Shown here: one piece after another, positions 46,210-54,958 of the stretch
Layout: each line of letters starts with the position of its first letter
Position numbering within the stretch: the stretch's first letter is position 1
Source of the DNA: Flavobacterium jejuense
GTDB taxonomy: Bacteria > Bacteroidota > Bacteroidia > Flavobacteriales > Flavobacteriaceae
DNA: 64,000 nt
Direction of reading: 5' to 3'
NCBI RefSeq assembly: GCF_006491595.2
Contig: NZ_VEVQ02000008.1
Coordinates: 1-64,000 of the forward strand
Program-made: the position numbers and the translations under genes
The notes under the pieces: generated by a model
The model's input: the letters and a program-made list of their open reading frames with translations, nothing else
Database searches by the model: none
Told to the model about the DNA's origin: nothing

Positions 46210-49200
46210 ATGTATTTAATATTCGATACCGAAACTACTGGATTACCAAGAAGTTGGGCAGCACCTATAACCGATACTGATAACTGGCCTCGTTGTATTC
46301 AAATTGCTTGGCAGTTACACGATGAATTGGGGAATTTAATAGAGCATCAAGATTATTTGGTAAAACCAGAAGGATTTAATATTCCTTATGATGCAGAACG
46401 TATTCACGGTATTTCAACAGAATTAGCGGAAAAAGAGGGGATTCCTTTGTTAGAAGTATTAGAGAAATTTAATATTGCTTTATCGAAAACGAAATTCATT
46501 GTAGGTCAAAATGTAGGTTTTGATGTCAATATCATGGGTTGTGAATTTCATAGAATGAACGTGGGTTCAGATATGTCAAAAATGCCTGTTTTAGATACAT
46601 GTACAGAAGTGACTGCCCAATTGTTGAAATTGCCAGGTGGTCGTGGAGGAAAATTTAAATTACCAACACTAACGGAATTACATGAATATCTTTTTGGTGT
46701 TCCTTTTTCTGAAGCACACAATGCCACTGCCGATGTGGAAGCAACAACACGATGTTTTTTAGAATTGATTAAAAGAGAGGTGTTTACCAAAGAAGAATTA
46801 GACGTTACACCAGATTATTTTACTAAATTTAAGGAACACAATCCAAAAGAAATTCAACTTATTGGATTAAAACATATCAATTTAAAGAAAGCTTCTGACG
46901 AAATTAGAAAGCAACTTCAAAAAGTTGAACAACAAAATACACAAACAACCATTTCCGAATCGGATAAAAAAGATTTTTCAAAAGCTAAGTTTGCTCATTT
47001 ACACAATCATTCTCAATTTTCGGTTTTACAATCTACAATCGGAATTCCTGCGTTGGTTTCGGCTACAGCCAAAAATAAAATGCCAGCGGTTGCTATGACT
47101 GACACGGCAAATATGATGGGCGCTTTTCATTTTGTGAGTGCAGTGATGAATCATAATAAAGCCACTAAAGCAAAGATTGAAGCAGCCATTGAAGCAGGTG
47201 AAGAACCTACAGAAACTGAAATCAAACCCATTGTAGGTTGCGAATTCAATATCTGTGAAAATCATCTAGATAAAACCAAAAAAGACAATGGCTATCAAGT
47301 GGTTTTGTTGGCTAAAAATAAAAAAGGCTATCACAATTTGGCAAAGATGTCATCTATTGCTAACATTGACGGATTTTATTATGTGCCAAGAATAGATAAA
47401 AAAGTTGTTGAAAAGTACAAAGAAGACATCATGGTTTTGTCTGGTAATTTGTACGGAGAAATTCCAAGTAAAATTTTAAATATTGGTGAAAATCAAGCAG
47501 AAGAAGCTCTGATTTGGTGGAAGGAACGATTTGGTGAAGATTTCTATCTAGAAATTATGCGACACAATCAGGAAGATGAAAATCGTGTCAATAAAACCTT
47601 AATTGAATTTTCGCAAAAACACAATATTAAGCTAATTGCAACTAATAATACGTATTACGTTAATAAGGAAGACGCTAATGCACACGATATTTTATTGTGT
47701 GTAAAAGATGGTGAAAAACAAGCGACACCAATAGGTAGAGGTAGAGGTTATCGTTACGGTTTACCCAACCAAGAATACTATTATAAATCGGAAGAAGAGA
47801 TGAAAAAACTCTTTGCTGATTTACCAGATGCTATAATTAATATTCAGGAAATTGTCGATAAGGTCGAAATTTACTCGCTTTATAGAGACGTTTTACTTCC
47901 TAAATACGATATTCCAGTCGAGTTTGTAAATCCAGAAGATGAAAAAGACAATGGAGTAAGAGGAGAAAATGCCTATTTACGCCATTTAACTATGGAAGGT
48001 GCTAAAAGGAGATATGGAGAAATTACACCTGATATTCAAGAACGCTTGGATTTTGAGTTATTAACGATTTCTAATTCGGGTTATCCAGGTTATTTCTTAA
48101 TTGTACAAGATTTCATTGCAGAAGCTAGAAAAATGGATGTTTCGGTTGGTCCAGGTCGTGGTTCTGCTGCTGGTTCAGCAGTGGCTTATTGTTTAGGAAT
48201 TACAAATATTGACCCAATCAAATACGATTTACTTTTTGAGCGTTTCCTAAATCCAGATCGTGTGTCGATGCCCGATATTGATATTGATTTTGATGATGAA
48301 GGTCGTGGCCGTGTAATGGATTATGTAATTAAAAAATATGGAGCCAATCAGGTAGCGCAAATTATTACATATGGTAAAATGGCAACCAAATCAGCTATTC
48401 GAGATACGGCTCGTGTATTAGATTTACCACTTTTTGAAGCAGACAGAATTGCGAAGTTAATTCCAGGAATGATGCCTTCTAAGTGGAATTTGGCACGCTT
48501 TATTTCAGAAAAAGAAGATGATGTTAAAAAAGCCTTACGTTCAGACGAATTTGACAAGGTTAAAGAATTAATTGCGATTGCTAATGAAGGAGACTTAGCA
48601 GGAGAAACAATACAGCAAGCCAAAATTCTGGAAGGTTCCATGCGAAATACAGGAATTCACGCTTGTGGTGTAATTATTACTCCATCTGATATTACGAATT
48701 ATGTTCCGGTAACTACTGCAAAAGATTCCGATTTATATGTAACCCAATTTGACAACTCCGTTGCAGAAAGTGCAGGATTATTAAAAATGGACTTCTTGGG
48801 TCTGAAAACCCTAACCTTAATTAAAGATACAGTCAAATTAGTCAAATATCGAAATGGTATTGATCTGGATCCAGATACTTTTCCTATTGATGATAAAGAA
48901 ACGTATGAATTGTTCCAAAGAGGAGAAACCGTTGGGATATTTCAATACGAATCTCCTGGAATGCAGAAATATATGAAAGATTTAAAGCCAACTGTTTTTG
49001 GAGATTTAATTGCTATGAATGCATTATATCGTCCAGGACCTTTGGAATACATCCCTTCATTTGTAAGAAGAAAGAATGGTGAAGAACCTATTGTGTACGA
49101 TTTAGAGGCTTGTGAAGAATACCTAGGTGAAACCTACGGAATTACGGTCTATCAAGAGCAAGTGATGCTTTTGTCACAATCTTTAGCTGATTTTACCAAA

Positions 49201-50730
49201 GGTGAAGCCGATGTTTTGCGAAAAGCTATGGGTAAAAAGCAAAAAGAGGTACTAGATAAAATGAAACCAAAGTTTGTGGAACAAGCTTCCGCAAAAGGAC
49301 ATGACGCTAAGGTTTTAGAGAAAATTTGGAAAGACTGGGAAGCCTTTGCAAGTTACGCTTTCAATAAATCACACTCTACTTGTTATGCTTGGATTGCTTA
49401 TCAAACTGCTTATTTAAAAGCGCATTATCCAGCAGAATATATGGCTGCGGTACTTTCTAATAATATGAACGATATTAAACAAGTTTCCTTCTTTATGGAA
49501 GAATGTAAACGAATGGGGCTAGATGTTTTAGGACCAGATGTGAATGAATCATTTTATAAATTTACAGTTAATGAAAATTATGCGGTTCGTTTTGGAATGG
49601 GAGCGATTAAAGGAGTTGGAGCTAACGCAGTAGACACAATTGTACAAAGTAGAAAAGAAGCACCTTATAAATCGATTTTTGATGTAGCTAAGAAAATAGA
49701 TTTACGCGCAGCGAATAAAAAAGCTTTTGAAAGTTTAGCCTTAGCTGGAGGATTTGACTGTTTTGACGAGACGCACAGAGCACAATATTTTCATGATGAT
49801 GGTGATGGAATTACTTTTTTAGAAAAAGCTGTAAAATATGGTGCTAAATTCCAAGAAAATGAAAATTCATCACAAGTAAGTTTGTTTGGTGATGCTTCAG
49901 AAGTGCAAATTGCAGAGCCTGTTGTTCCTCCTTGTGAAGAATGGAATACTATGGAGAAATTGGCCAAAGAAAAAGAAGTAGTTGGGATTTATATTTCTGG
50001 ACATCCGCTTGACGATTATAAATATGAAATGAAATATTTCTGTAATGCTAGATTAGAAGAACTAAAAGAGTTGAATAATTTCCTTGGTAAAAATATTAGT
50101 ATTGGAGGAATCATTACTAGAGTGGAACATCGAGTAGCAAAAAACGGCAAAGGTTGGGGAATGTTCACATTAGAAGGGTACGATGAAACTTACGAATTCC
50201 GAATTTTTGGTGAAGAATATTTAAAATTTAGGCATTTCTTAATTCAAAATAATTTTACGTTTATAAAATTGGTAGTCAAAGAAGGTTGGACTAATGCTGA
50301 AGGAAAAAAAGGAGATCCAAGAGTGCAATTTGTAGAAGTGAAAATGCTTCAAGACGTACTTACAACTTTTGCTAAAAAAATAATACTGCAATTTAGTATC
50401 AATGATTTAAGTGAAAATTTGATTCAAGCTTTGTATGATTTGTTTGCCAAAGAAAAAGGAGATAACACCGTTACGATTGAGGTAATGGAGTTGGAAAAAG
50501 TGAAAAAGCAAATTGTAGAAAGGATTGAAAATGAAACGATAGATGTAAGTGATGATACAGATAGTGACGAAGAATTAGAAGCTGTAGAAATTGAACCTAC
50601 AATCAAAGAAGTTGAAGAAATAAAAGTGGTTACGAAATTGAGTATGCCTAGTAGAAAAATGAAAATTAAAATTTCAAACGAGTTATTACAGGAGTTAGAA
50701 AATATGCAAATTAACTTTAAACTCAATTAA
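46210..50730 (+). CDS. dnaE: DNA polymerase III alpha subunit with fused N-terminal DnaQ-type exonuclease
   Basis: A 1506-residue replicative polymerase. Residues 1-190 form a DEDDh proofreading exonuclease (D6-T-E8, D105, H170, D175). A PHP domain follows from about 258 (H263, H265 in HLHNHS), then the C-family polymerase with GPGRGSAAGS and the catalytic-aspartate motif PDIDIDF (688-694), the YQEQVMLL and KSHSTCYAW segments, a helix-hairpin-helix region and an OB fold (about 1290-1380). The exonuclease makes a separate DnaQ partly redundant. This fused form is typical of Bacteroidota, as I recall. It is a single-gene unit with a strong promoter. Confidence 0.96.
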   Translation: MYLIFDTETTGLPRSWAAPITDTDNWPRCIQIAWQLHDELGNLIEHQDYLVKPEGFNIPYDAERIHGISTELAEKEGIPLLEVLEKFNIALSKTKFIVGQNVGFDVNIMGCEFHRMNVGSDMSKMPVLDTCTEVTAQLLKLPGGRGGKFKLPTLTELHEYLFGVPFSEAHNATADVEATTRCFLELIKREVFTKEELDVTPDYFTKFKEHNPKEIQLIGLKHINLKKASDEIRKQLQKVEQQNTQTTISESDKKDFSKAKFAHLHNHSQFSVLQSTIGIPALVSATAKNKMPAVAMTDTANMMGAFHFVSAVMNHNKATKAKIEAAIEAGEEPTETEIKPIVGCEFNICENHLDKTKKDNGYQVVLLAKNKKGYHNLAKMSSIANIDGFYYVPRIDKKVVEKYKEDIMVLSGNLYGEIPSKILNIGENQAEEALIWWKERFGEDFYLEIMRHNQEDENRVNKTLIEFSQKHNIKLIATNNTYYVNKEDANAHDILLCVKDGEKQATPIGRGRGYRYGLPNQEYYYKSEEEMKKLFADLPDAIINIQEIVDKVEIYSLYRDVLLPKYDIPVEFVNPEDEKDNGVRGENAYLRHLTMEGAKRRYGEITPDIQERLDFELLTISNSGYPGYFLIVQDFIAEARKMDVSVGPGRGSAAGSAVAYCLGITNIDPIKYDLLFERFLNPDRVSMPDIDIDFDDEGRGRVMDYVIKKYGANQVAQIITYGKMATKSAIRDTARVLDLPLFEADRIAKLIPGMMPSKWNLARFISEKEDDVKKALRSDEFDKVKELIAIANEGDLAGETIQQAKILEGSMRNTGIHACGVIITPSDITNYVPVTTAKDSDLYVTQFDNSVAESAGLLKMDFLGLKTLTLIKDTVKLVKYRNGIDLDPDTFPIDDKETYELFQRGETVGIFQYESPGMQKYMKDLKPTVFGDLIAMNALYRPGPLEYIPSFVRRKNGEEPIVYDLEACEEYLGETYGITVYQEQVMLLSQSLADFTKGEADVLRKAMGKKQKEVLDKMKPKFVEQASAKGHDAKVLEKIWKDWEAFASYAFNKSHSTCYAWIAYQTAYLKAHYPAEYMAAVLSNNMNDIKQVSFFMEECKRMGLDVLGPDVNESFYKFTVNENYAVRFGMGAIKGVGANAVDTIVQSRKEAPYKSIFDVAKKIDLRAANKKAFESLALAGGFDCFDETHRAQYFHDDGDGITFLEKAVKYGAKFQENENSSQVSLFGDASEVQIAEPVVPPCEEWNTMEKLAKEKEVVGIYISGHPLDDYKYEMKYFCNARLEELKELNNFLGKNISIGGIITRVEHRVAKNGKGWGMFTLEGYDETYEFRIFGEEYLKFRHFLIQNNFTFIKLVVKEGWTNAEGKKGDPRVQFVEVKMLQDVLTTFAKKIILQFSINDLSENLIQALYDLFAKEKGDNTVTIEVMELEKVKKQIVERIENETIDVSDDTDSDEELEAVEIEPTIKEVEEIKVVTKLSMPSRKMKIKISNELLQELENMQINFKLN

Positions 50731-50767
50731 TGTTAGCTGGCAAACAAACTAGAAAACATACATGAAA

Positions 50768-50775
50768 TACCTTTG
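50768..50775 (+). promoter_or_regulatory. -7 box of the peroxiredoxin-like gene
   Basis: Perfect TACCTTTG, 25 nt before the ATG; no clear -33 TTG. Confidence 0.4.
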
Positions 50776-50800
50776 TAAATAAATTTTCAAATTAATAACA

Positions 50801-51385
50801 ATGAAAAAAGTACTTACAGTCGTATTGTTCAGTTTAAGTTTTGCAATACAAGCCCAAATGGCTGACAAACCAGAAAATGTTTCTCCTTTGTTAATTGGTG
50901 AAAAAATACCGAATATAAAGCTTCAAGATATAAAAGGAAAAGAGGTAGAAACCAATACACTTCTTGATAAAAAAACGGTTTTAATTGTTTATAGAGGTGG
51001 TTGGTGCCCTTATTGTAATGCACAATTAGCCGATATGCAAGAAATAGAACAAGATATTTTATCTTTAGGTTACCAAATTGTAGCAGTTAGTCCAGATTCA
51101 CCATCTTTTTTGAAAGAAACGGAAGATAAAGGAAAGTTAGGGTATATGTTGTTTTCAGATAGTAATGGTGTTTTTTCAAAAGCCCTAGGAATAGCTTTTA
51201 CGGCTCCTGAAAAATACGGAAAAGTGTTAAGTAACTATTCTGGAGGTAAAAACACAAATTGGTTACCTGTTCCAACGGTTTATGTTTTGAATGAAAAACA
51301 AGAGATTGAATTCATGTATATAAATCCTGATTATTCGAAAAGGTTAAATGGGAATTTGTTGTTGTCAGTATTAAAAACCTTATAA
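50801..51385 (+). CDS. exported peroxiredoxin-like (AhpC/TSA) protein
   Basis: A 194-residue thioredoxin-fold protein with signal peptide MKKVLTVVLFSLSFAIQAQ. The redox site is W-C69-P-Y-C72 in RGGWCPYCNAQL, a CxxC rather than the lone peroxidatic Cys of AhpC, so it is probably a thiol-disulfide reductase or bacterioferritin-comigratory-type peroxidase acting in the periplasm. Monocistronic; cytosolic thioredoxin is 140 bp downstream. Confidence 0.85.
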   Translation: MKKVLTVVLFSLSFAIQAQMADKPENVSPLLIGEKIPNIKLQDIKGKEVETNTLLDKKTVLIVYRGGWCPYCNAQLADMQEIEQDILSLGYQIVAVSPDSPSFLKETEDKGKLGYMLFSDSNGVFSKALGIAFTAPEKYGKVLSNYSGGKNTNWLPVPTVYVLNEKQEIEFMYINPDYSKRLNGNLLLSVLKTL

Positions 51386-51452
51386 ATTCAATTTTTAAAT
51401 TGAGCCATAAGTAAAATTTATATTAAACTATAAAATTTGGAATAATTATTTC

Positions 51453-51460
51453 TAAATTTG
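51453..51460 (+). promoter_or_regulatory. -7 box of trxA
   Basis: Perfect TAAATTTG, 64 nt before the ATG; nearest TTG spacing is short (13 nt). Confidence 0.35.
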
Positions 51461-51524
51461 TATTCAAGTTCACTATAACTTTAAACTAGGTAATAAAGCA
51501 ATTGTAAACATAAAATAAAAAAAA

Positions 51525-51842
51525 ATGGCATTAGCAATAACAGATGCTACTTTTGATGAAGTAGTATTAAAATCAGATAAACCAGTAGTAGTAGATTTTT
51601 GGGCAGCTTGGTGTGGACCATGTAGAATGGTTGGACCAGTTATCGATGAGGTAGCTACAGAATATGATGGAAAAGCAATTGTAGGAAAAGTAGACGTAGA
51701 TGCAAATCAAGAATTTGCTGCTAAATATGGTGTTAGAAATATTCCTACAGTTTTAGTTTTTCAAAATGGAGAAGTAGTGGGAAGACAAGTAGGAGTTGCT
51801 CCTAAAAAAACATATACGGATGCAATTGATGCATTACTATAA
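51525..51842 (+). CDS. trxA: thioredoxin
   Basis: A 105-residue thioredoxin with the classic WC30GPC33 active site, VVDFWAAWCGPC and KYGVRNIPTVLVFQNG (cis-proline). It keeps cytosolic thiols reduced and is a likely donor for the ribonucleotide reductase encoded in this window. Followed by a terminator. Confidence 0.97.
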   Translation: MALAITDATFDEVVLKSDKPVVVDFWAAWCGPCRMVGPVIDEVATEYDGKAIVGKVDVDANQEFAAKYGVRNIPTVLVFQNGEVVGRQVGVAPKKTYTDAIDALL

Positions 51843-51864
51843 TTGATTTACAATGACAATGTTT

Positions 51865-51896
51865 AAAGGTCTAACTATAAAGTTAGGCCTTTTTTT
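51865..51896 (+). terminator. trxA terminator
   Basis: AAAGGTCTAAC pairs with GTTAGGCCTTT (one G-U pair), followed by T's. Confidence 0.8.
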
Positions 51897-51930
51897 ATGA
51901 TTAAAGAATTTATCTCATTATATTTGATTT

Positions 51931-52854
51931 ATGAAGATTGAAAGTCAATTAGAAAAAATTTCAAGTTTTAAAAATTTAGAATTACTTGCAAACCAAGTAG
52001 TAGAAGGTTTTATTTCTGGAATGCATAAAAGTCCATTTCATGGGTTTTCAGCAGAGTTTGCAGAGCATAAGATTTATAATCCAGGAGAAAGTACTAAGCA
52101 TATAGATTGGAAGCTCTTTGCAAAGACAGATCGATTATATGTAAAACGTTATGAAGAAGAAACAAATCTTCGTTGCCATTTAATTATTGATAATTCTTCA
52201 TCAATGCACTATCCTTTGCTGACTAAAAGAGATGTTTTTTATGAAAATAAAATAGGTTTTTCGGTTTTAGCTTCAGCTGTTTTGATGAACCTACTTAAGA
52301 AACAAAGAGATGCGGTTGGATTAAGTATTTATTCCGATAGTTATGAGTTTTATGCTAGTGAAAAAGGTAGTGATAGGCATCATCGTATGATTCTTAGTAA
52401 ATTAGAAGAGATTCTGCAAAGTAATAATACTAAGCAGACAGATACGGTTGCATTTTTGCATCAAATTGCAGAAAACATTCATAGACGTTCAATGGTTGTT
52501 TTGTTTACAGATATGTTTCAGTATGAAGATGAAGATAAAATTTTTAAGGCATTACAGCATTTGAAACACAATAAACATAAAGTGGTTGTTTTCCATGTTT
52601 ATGATAAAAAAACAGAATTAGCATTTGATTTTAATAATGCACCAAGAAAATTTATAGATGTTGAAACAGGAGAAAGTGTTCAAATATTTGCTGAGAGTAT
52701 AAAAGAAGAATATGAAAAAGAGATTCAAAGTTATTTTAAAAAAATAGCAAATACCTGTTTGCAGTACAAAATTCAATATGTGCCTGTAGAAATAGGAGAA
52801 AATTTCGAAAAAATTTTAACTACCTATTTGGTTGAAAAACAAAAGTTTGGGTAA
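51931..52854 (+). CDS. DUF58 domain protein
   Basis: A 307-residue cytosolic protein. The DUF58 signature is PGESTKHIDWKLFAKTDRLYVKRYEEETNL (about 52-80), and the C-terminal half is a vWA-like fold (LIIDNSSSMHYP, a degenerate MIDAS). DUF58 proteins usually sit with MoxR ATPases and vWA/BatA-type membrane proteins; here none is nearby. A perfect TATATTTG (51919-51926) ends 4 nt before the ATG, suggesting a leaderless transcript. Confidence 0.88.
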   Translation: MKIESQLEKISSFKNLELLANQVVEGFISGMHKSPFHGFSAEFAEHKIYNPGESTKHIDWKLFAKTDRLYVKRYEEETNLRCHLIIDNSSSMHYPLLTKRDVFYENKIGFSVLASAVLMNLLKKQRDAVGLSIYSDSYEFYASEKGSDRHHRMILSKLEEILQSNNTKQTDTVAFLHQIAENIHRRSMVVLFTDMFQYEDEDKIFKALQHLKHNKHKVVVFHVYDKKTELAFDFNNAPRKFIDVETGESVQIFAESIKEEYEKEIQSYFKKIANTCLQYKIQYVPVEIGENFEKILTTYLVEKQKFG

Positions 52855-52951
52855 ATTTTGTTTCTATTTTTTTAAAAAAAAACATATTTTTTTAAAAAAA
52901 TATTTGGAAGATTGGAAAAGCGTTGTATATTTGCACTCGCAATAAGGCACT

Positions 52952-53025
52952 GGTTTGGTAGTTCAGTTGGTTAGAATACATGCCTGTCACGCATGGGGTC
53001 GCGGGTTCGAGTCCCGTCCAGACCG
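52952..53025 (+). tRNA. tRNA-Asp (GTC)
   Basis: A 74-nt cloverleaf: acceptor GGTTTGG/CCAGACC, D stem GTTC/GAAT, anticodon stem CATGC/GCATG with loop CTGTCAC (anticodon GTC), T arm GCGGG-TTCGAGT-CCCGT, discriminator G. CCA is not encoded. A 10-bp terminator hairpin follows. Confidence 0.95.
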
Positions 53026-53038
53026 CTAAATTGGGAGA

Positions 53039-53067
53039 AGCATTCTGAGAAATCAGAATGCTTTTTT
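53039..53067 (+). terminator. terminator after first tRNA-Asp
   Basis: AGCATTCTGA-GAAA-TCAGAATGCT followed by T's; a GAAA tetraloop. Confidence 0.85.
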
Positions 53068-53074
53068 GCCCCAT

Positions 53075-53105
53075 AAAAGCATCTAAAGTAGTTGTGTTGT
53101 TTAGT
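53075..53105 (+). repeat. flanking repeat, copy 1
   Basis: About 30 bp (AAAAGCATCTAAAGTAGTTG ...) that recurs with a few changes at 53396-53425 after the second tRNA, at nearly the same offset (about 320 bp) as the tRNAs. Confidence 0.6.
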
Positions 53106-53123
53106 CCTGAGTAAGATCAGGAT

Positions 53124-53141
53124 GGTTTAGTAGTTAGACCG
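53124..53141 (+). other. possible tRNA-Asp remnant
   Basis: 18 nt matching the first 12 nt of tRNA-Asp (one mismatch) joined to its last six (AGACCG), as if the middle had been deleted. It lies between the two intact copies. It could be chance. Confidence 0.3.
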
Positions 53142-53269
53142 ATGAAAAGCTTTTCACCTTTATGGTGGATGGCTTTTTTGTTTAGAAACTATTTAGTTTG
53201 AAAAAAAGTATTAAAATAATAAGATAAATGTAGATTCTGTGTTAATTTCTGCAATTATTTATAAAGTTT

Positions 53270-53343
53270 GGTTTGGTAGTTCAGTTGGTTAGAATACATG
53301 CCTGTCACGCATGGGGTCGCGGGTTCGAGTCCCGTCCAGACCG
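53270..53343 (+). tRNA. tRNA-Asp (GTC), second copy
   Basis: Identical in all 74 nt to the copy at 52952; anticodon GTC. Same features; a different terminator hairpin follows. Confidence 0.95.
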
Positions 53344-53354
53344 CTAAATTTTTT

Positions 53355-53388
53355 AAAAAAGCATTTCATTAATGAAATGCTTTTTTTT
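53355..53388 (+). terminator. terminator after second tRNA-Asp
   Basis: AAAAAAGCATTTCATT palindrome with its complement, ending in eight T's. Confidence 0.85.
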
Positions 53389-53395
53389 GTTTAAC

Positions 53396-53425
53396 AAAAG
53401 ATCTAGAATAGTTGTGCTGATTAGT
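53396..53425 (+). repeat. flanking repeat, copy 2
   Basis: Second copy of the 53075-53105 flank (AAAAGATCTAGAATAGTTG ...). Together with the tRNAs it defines a tandem duplication of about 320 bp. Confidence 0.6.
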
Positions 53426-53554
53426 AGGTTGAAACACGGGAAGTAGTTAAATACTATGTTTTTTCAGAGTATTTTTTAAATATTTTCTTTATTTCATTTT
53501 CAAAGTTTAACAAAATGTATGTTTTTCTTGTAAAATTTATTCTCATGTTTGGAT

Positions 53555-53562
53555 TATATTTG
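53555..53562 (+). promoter_or_regulatory. -7 box of the gene at 53595
   Basis: Perfect TATATTTG, 32 nt before the ATG, with a TTG 24 nt upstream. Confidence 0.4.
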
Positions 53563-53594
53563 AGAGAGGTTTATAATGATAATAGCTTGTTTTT

Positions 53595-53975
53595 ATGAAA
53601 ATTGAATTACATGAAGAGAAAATAGTAATAAAAGGAAAGCATTTAATTGAGATAAATTACAATGAAATTGAATCTGTGGATCTAAAAGTGGGTGGTAATA
53701 ATAGAAGAAAGTTCGTTTTGTTGATTTATTTAATTTTGTTATTTATTGTTTTTTCAAAAATTGATTTGTCAATTTTTAGCATGAGTATTTCAATTTTATT
53801 TTTATGTATTCTCTTGTTCTATAAGTTTGATTCTATAAAAGGTAAGGCAATCCTTTTTTATAAGAATAAAAAGTTTAAAATGACTTTAGATACTGAAAAT
53901 TTTGAATCTACTATTAAACTAATAGATATTTTACAATTAAATAAGTATAGAAGATTAACAAATCCTAATGGTTGA
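53595..53975 (+). CDS. small two-helix membrane protein
   Basis: 126 residues: a charged N-terminal beta region (KIELHEEKIVIKGKHLIEIN), two closely spaced membrane helices (about 42-58 and 63-78) and a polar C-terminal region. The layout resembles bacterial PH-domain-like (YdbS/YdbT) or DUF-type membrane proteins, but no family could be named. It ends 1 nt before the convergent DUF456 gene. Confidence 0.65.
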   Translation: MKIELHEEKIVIKGKHLIEINYNEIESVDLKVGGNNRRKFVLLIYLILLFIVFSKIDLSIFSMSISILFLCILLFYKFDSIKGKAILFYKNKKFKMTLDTENFESTIKLIDILQLNKYRRLTNPNG

Positions 53976-53976
53976 T

Positions 53977-54477
53977 TTAAAAGAATGCCTCAGAATTCTT
54001 CCAAATAATCATAATAAATAAACCCAAATAGATTATAGAAACCACAAACTTCATGAAAGTGCTTGCTAGGAAACCAATTAATGAGCCAGTTGCGGCTTTT
54101 AATGCTCTATTATGATCTTTTTTATCAAAAAGAAGTTCTCCGACTAAAGCTCCTATAAAAGGACCTATTAGGAATCCAAATGGAATAGGTGTTAATAAAC
54201 CTACGATTAGTCCAATATTTGTTCCCCAAATACCATATTTACTACCTCCAAATCGTTTTGTACCCTTAGCAGGTATAATGTAATCTAATATAACAATACT
54301 TAAAGCAATAAATAAAGTGATTCCTAAAATCCAATAATTTGTTTTTACTTCAGGAGTTAAGTATAATAATAATATACCTAACCAACTAATAGGAGGTCCT
54401 GGTAGTATAGGTAAAAAACTCCCTATTATTCCTGTAATCATGCAAATAAACCCAATAATTAATAAAATGTACTCCAT
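53977..54477 (-). CDS. DUF456 family membrane protein
   Basis: 166 residues with four to five membrane segments. The conserved GSFLPILPGPPISWLGILLL near the N-terminus and a glycine-rich core (GLIVGLLTPIPFGFLIGPFIGALVGEL) match DUF456, which has no established function. Single gene; its upstream region is shared with blaI, divergently transcribed. Confidence 0.87.
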   Translation of the reverse strand: MEYILLIIGFICMITGIIGSFLPILPGPPISWLGILLLYLTPEVKTNYWILGITLFIALSIVILDYIIPAKGTKRFGGSKYGIWGTNIGLIVGLLTPIPFGFLIGPFIGALVGELLFDKKDHNRALKAATGSLIGFLASTFMKFVVSIIYLGLFIMIIWKNSEAFF

Positions 54478-54518
54478 TTATTTTTTAAATATTTTCTAAA
54501 TGTATAAAATAAAAAATG

Positions 54519-54583
54519 AACTAAAAAGTTAGTTGAACTAAAAAATTAGTCCTATATTTGTTTTTTAAACTAAAAAATTAGTT
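54519..54583 (+). promoter_or_regulatory. BlaI promoter with three palindromic operators
   Basis: Three copies of AACTAAAAAATTAGTT or one-base variants: 54519-54534, 54536-54551 and 54568-54583. Between copies 2 and 3 lies a perfect -7 box TATATTTG (54553-54560), with TTG (54533-54535) at a 17-nt spacing. The first two palindromes cover the -33 region and spacer, the third covers the start of transcription. This is what autorepression by a BlaI-type dimer needs. Confidence 0.8.
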
Positions 54584-54589
54584 GAAAAC

Positions 54590-54958
54590 ATGACGAAACA
54601 ACTCACAAAAGCAGAAGAGGAAATTATGCAAGTGCTGTGGCAGTTAGAAGAAGCAAATGTAAAAGACATTATTACGTTATTTCCAAATCCTAAGCCAGCT
54701 TACAATACTGTGTCTACAATTATTCGTATTTTGGAAACAAAAGAATTTGTTTCTCATAGACAAAAAGGTAAAGGGTATATTTATTTTCCAATTGTAAAAA
54801 AATCTGAGTATAGTAATAGTTCTTTAAATAAATTGGTGGAAAATTATTTTCAAGGATCTTTTAAAAATATGGTTTCTTTTTTTGTTAAAAAGAATGATGT
54901 AGATTTAAATGATGTAGAACAGTTGTTAAATGAAATAAAAAGGCAAAAAGATGAGTAA
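54590..54958 (+). CDS. BlaI/MecI/CopY family repressor
   Basis: 122 residues. A winged-helix N-terminal domain (KAEEEIMQVLWQLEEANVKDII, AYNTVSTIIRILETKEFVSHRQKGKGYIYFP) and a C-terminal dimerisation part. In BlaI-type repressors, cleavage triggered by the membrane protease relieves repression. It precedes and overlaps the M56 gene by 8 bp, the standard blaI-blaR1 arrangement, and its promoter is studded with matching palindromes. Confidence 0.93.
   Translation: MTKQLTKAEEEIMQVLWQLEEANVKDIITLFPNPKPAYNTVSTIIRILETKEFVSHRQKGKGYIYFPIVKKSEYSNSSLNKLVENYFQGSFKNMVSFFVKKNDVDLNDVEQLLNEIKRQKDE

Noticed and set aside
46210..46780. A separate DnaQ-like exonuclease gene
   Set aside because: The exonuclease domain is in the same frame as the polymerase with no stop, so it is one fused protein.
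52892..53074. 60-residue minus-strand ORF containing TGLEPATPCVTG
   Set aside because: It is the antisense of the tRNA-Asp gene; such spurious proteins are a well-known annotation artefact.
52952..53425. tRNA-Asp pair as a prophage or integrative-element attachment site
   Set aside because: No integrase, phage genes or mobile-element structure lies between or beside the copies; tandem duplication explains the repeat.
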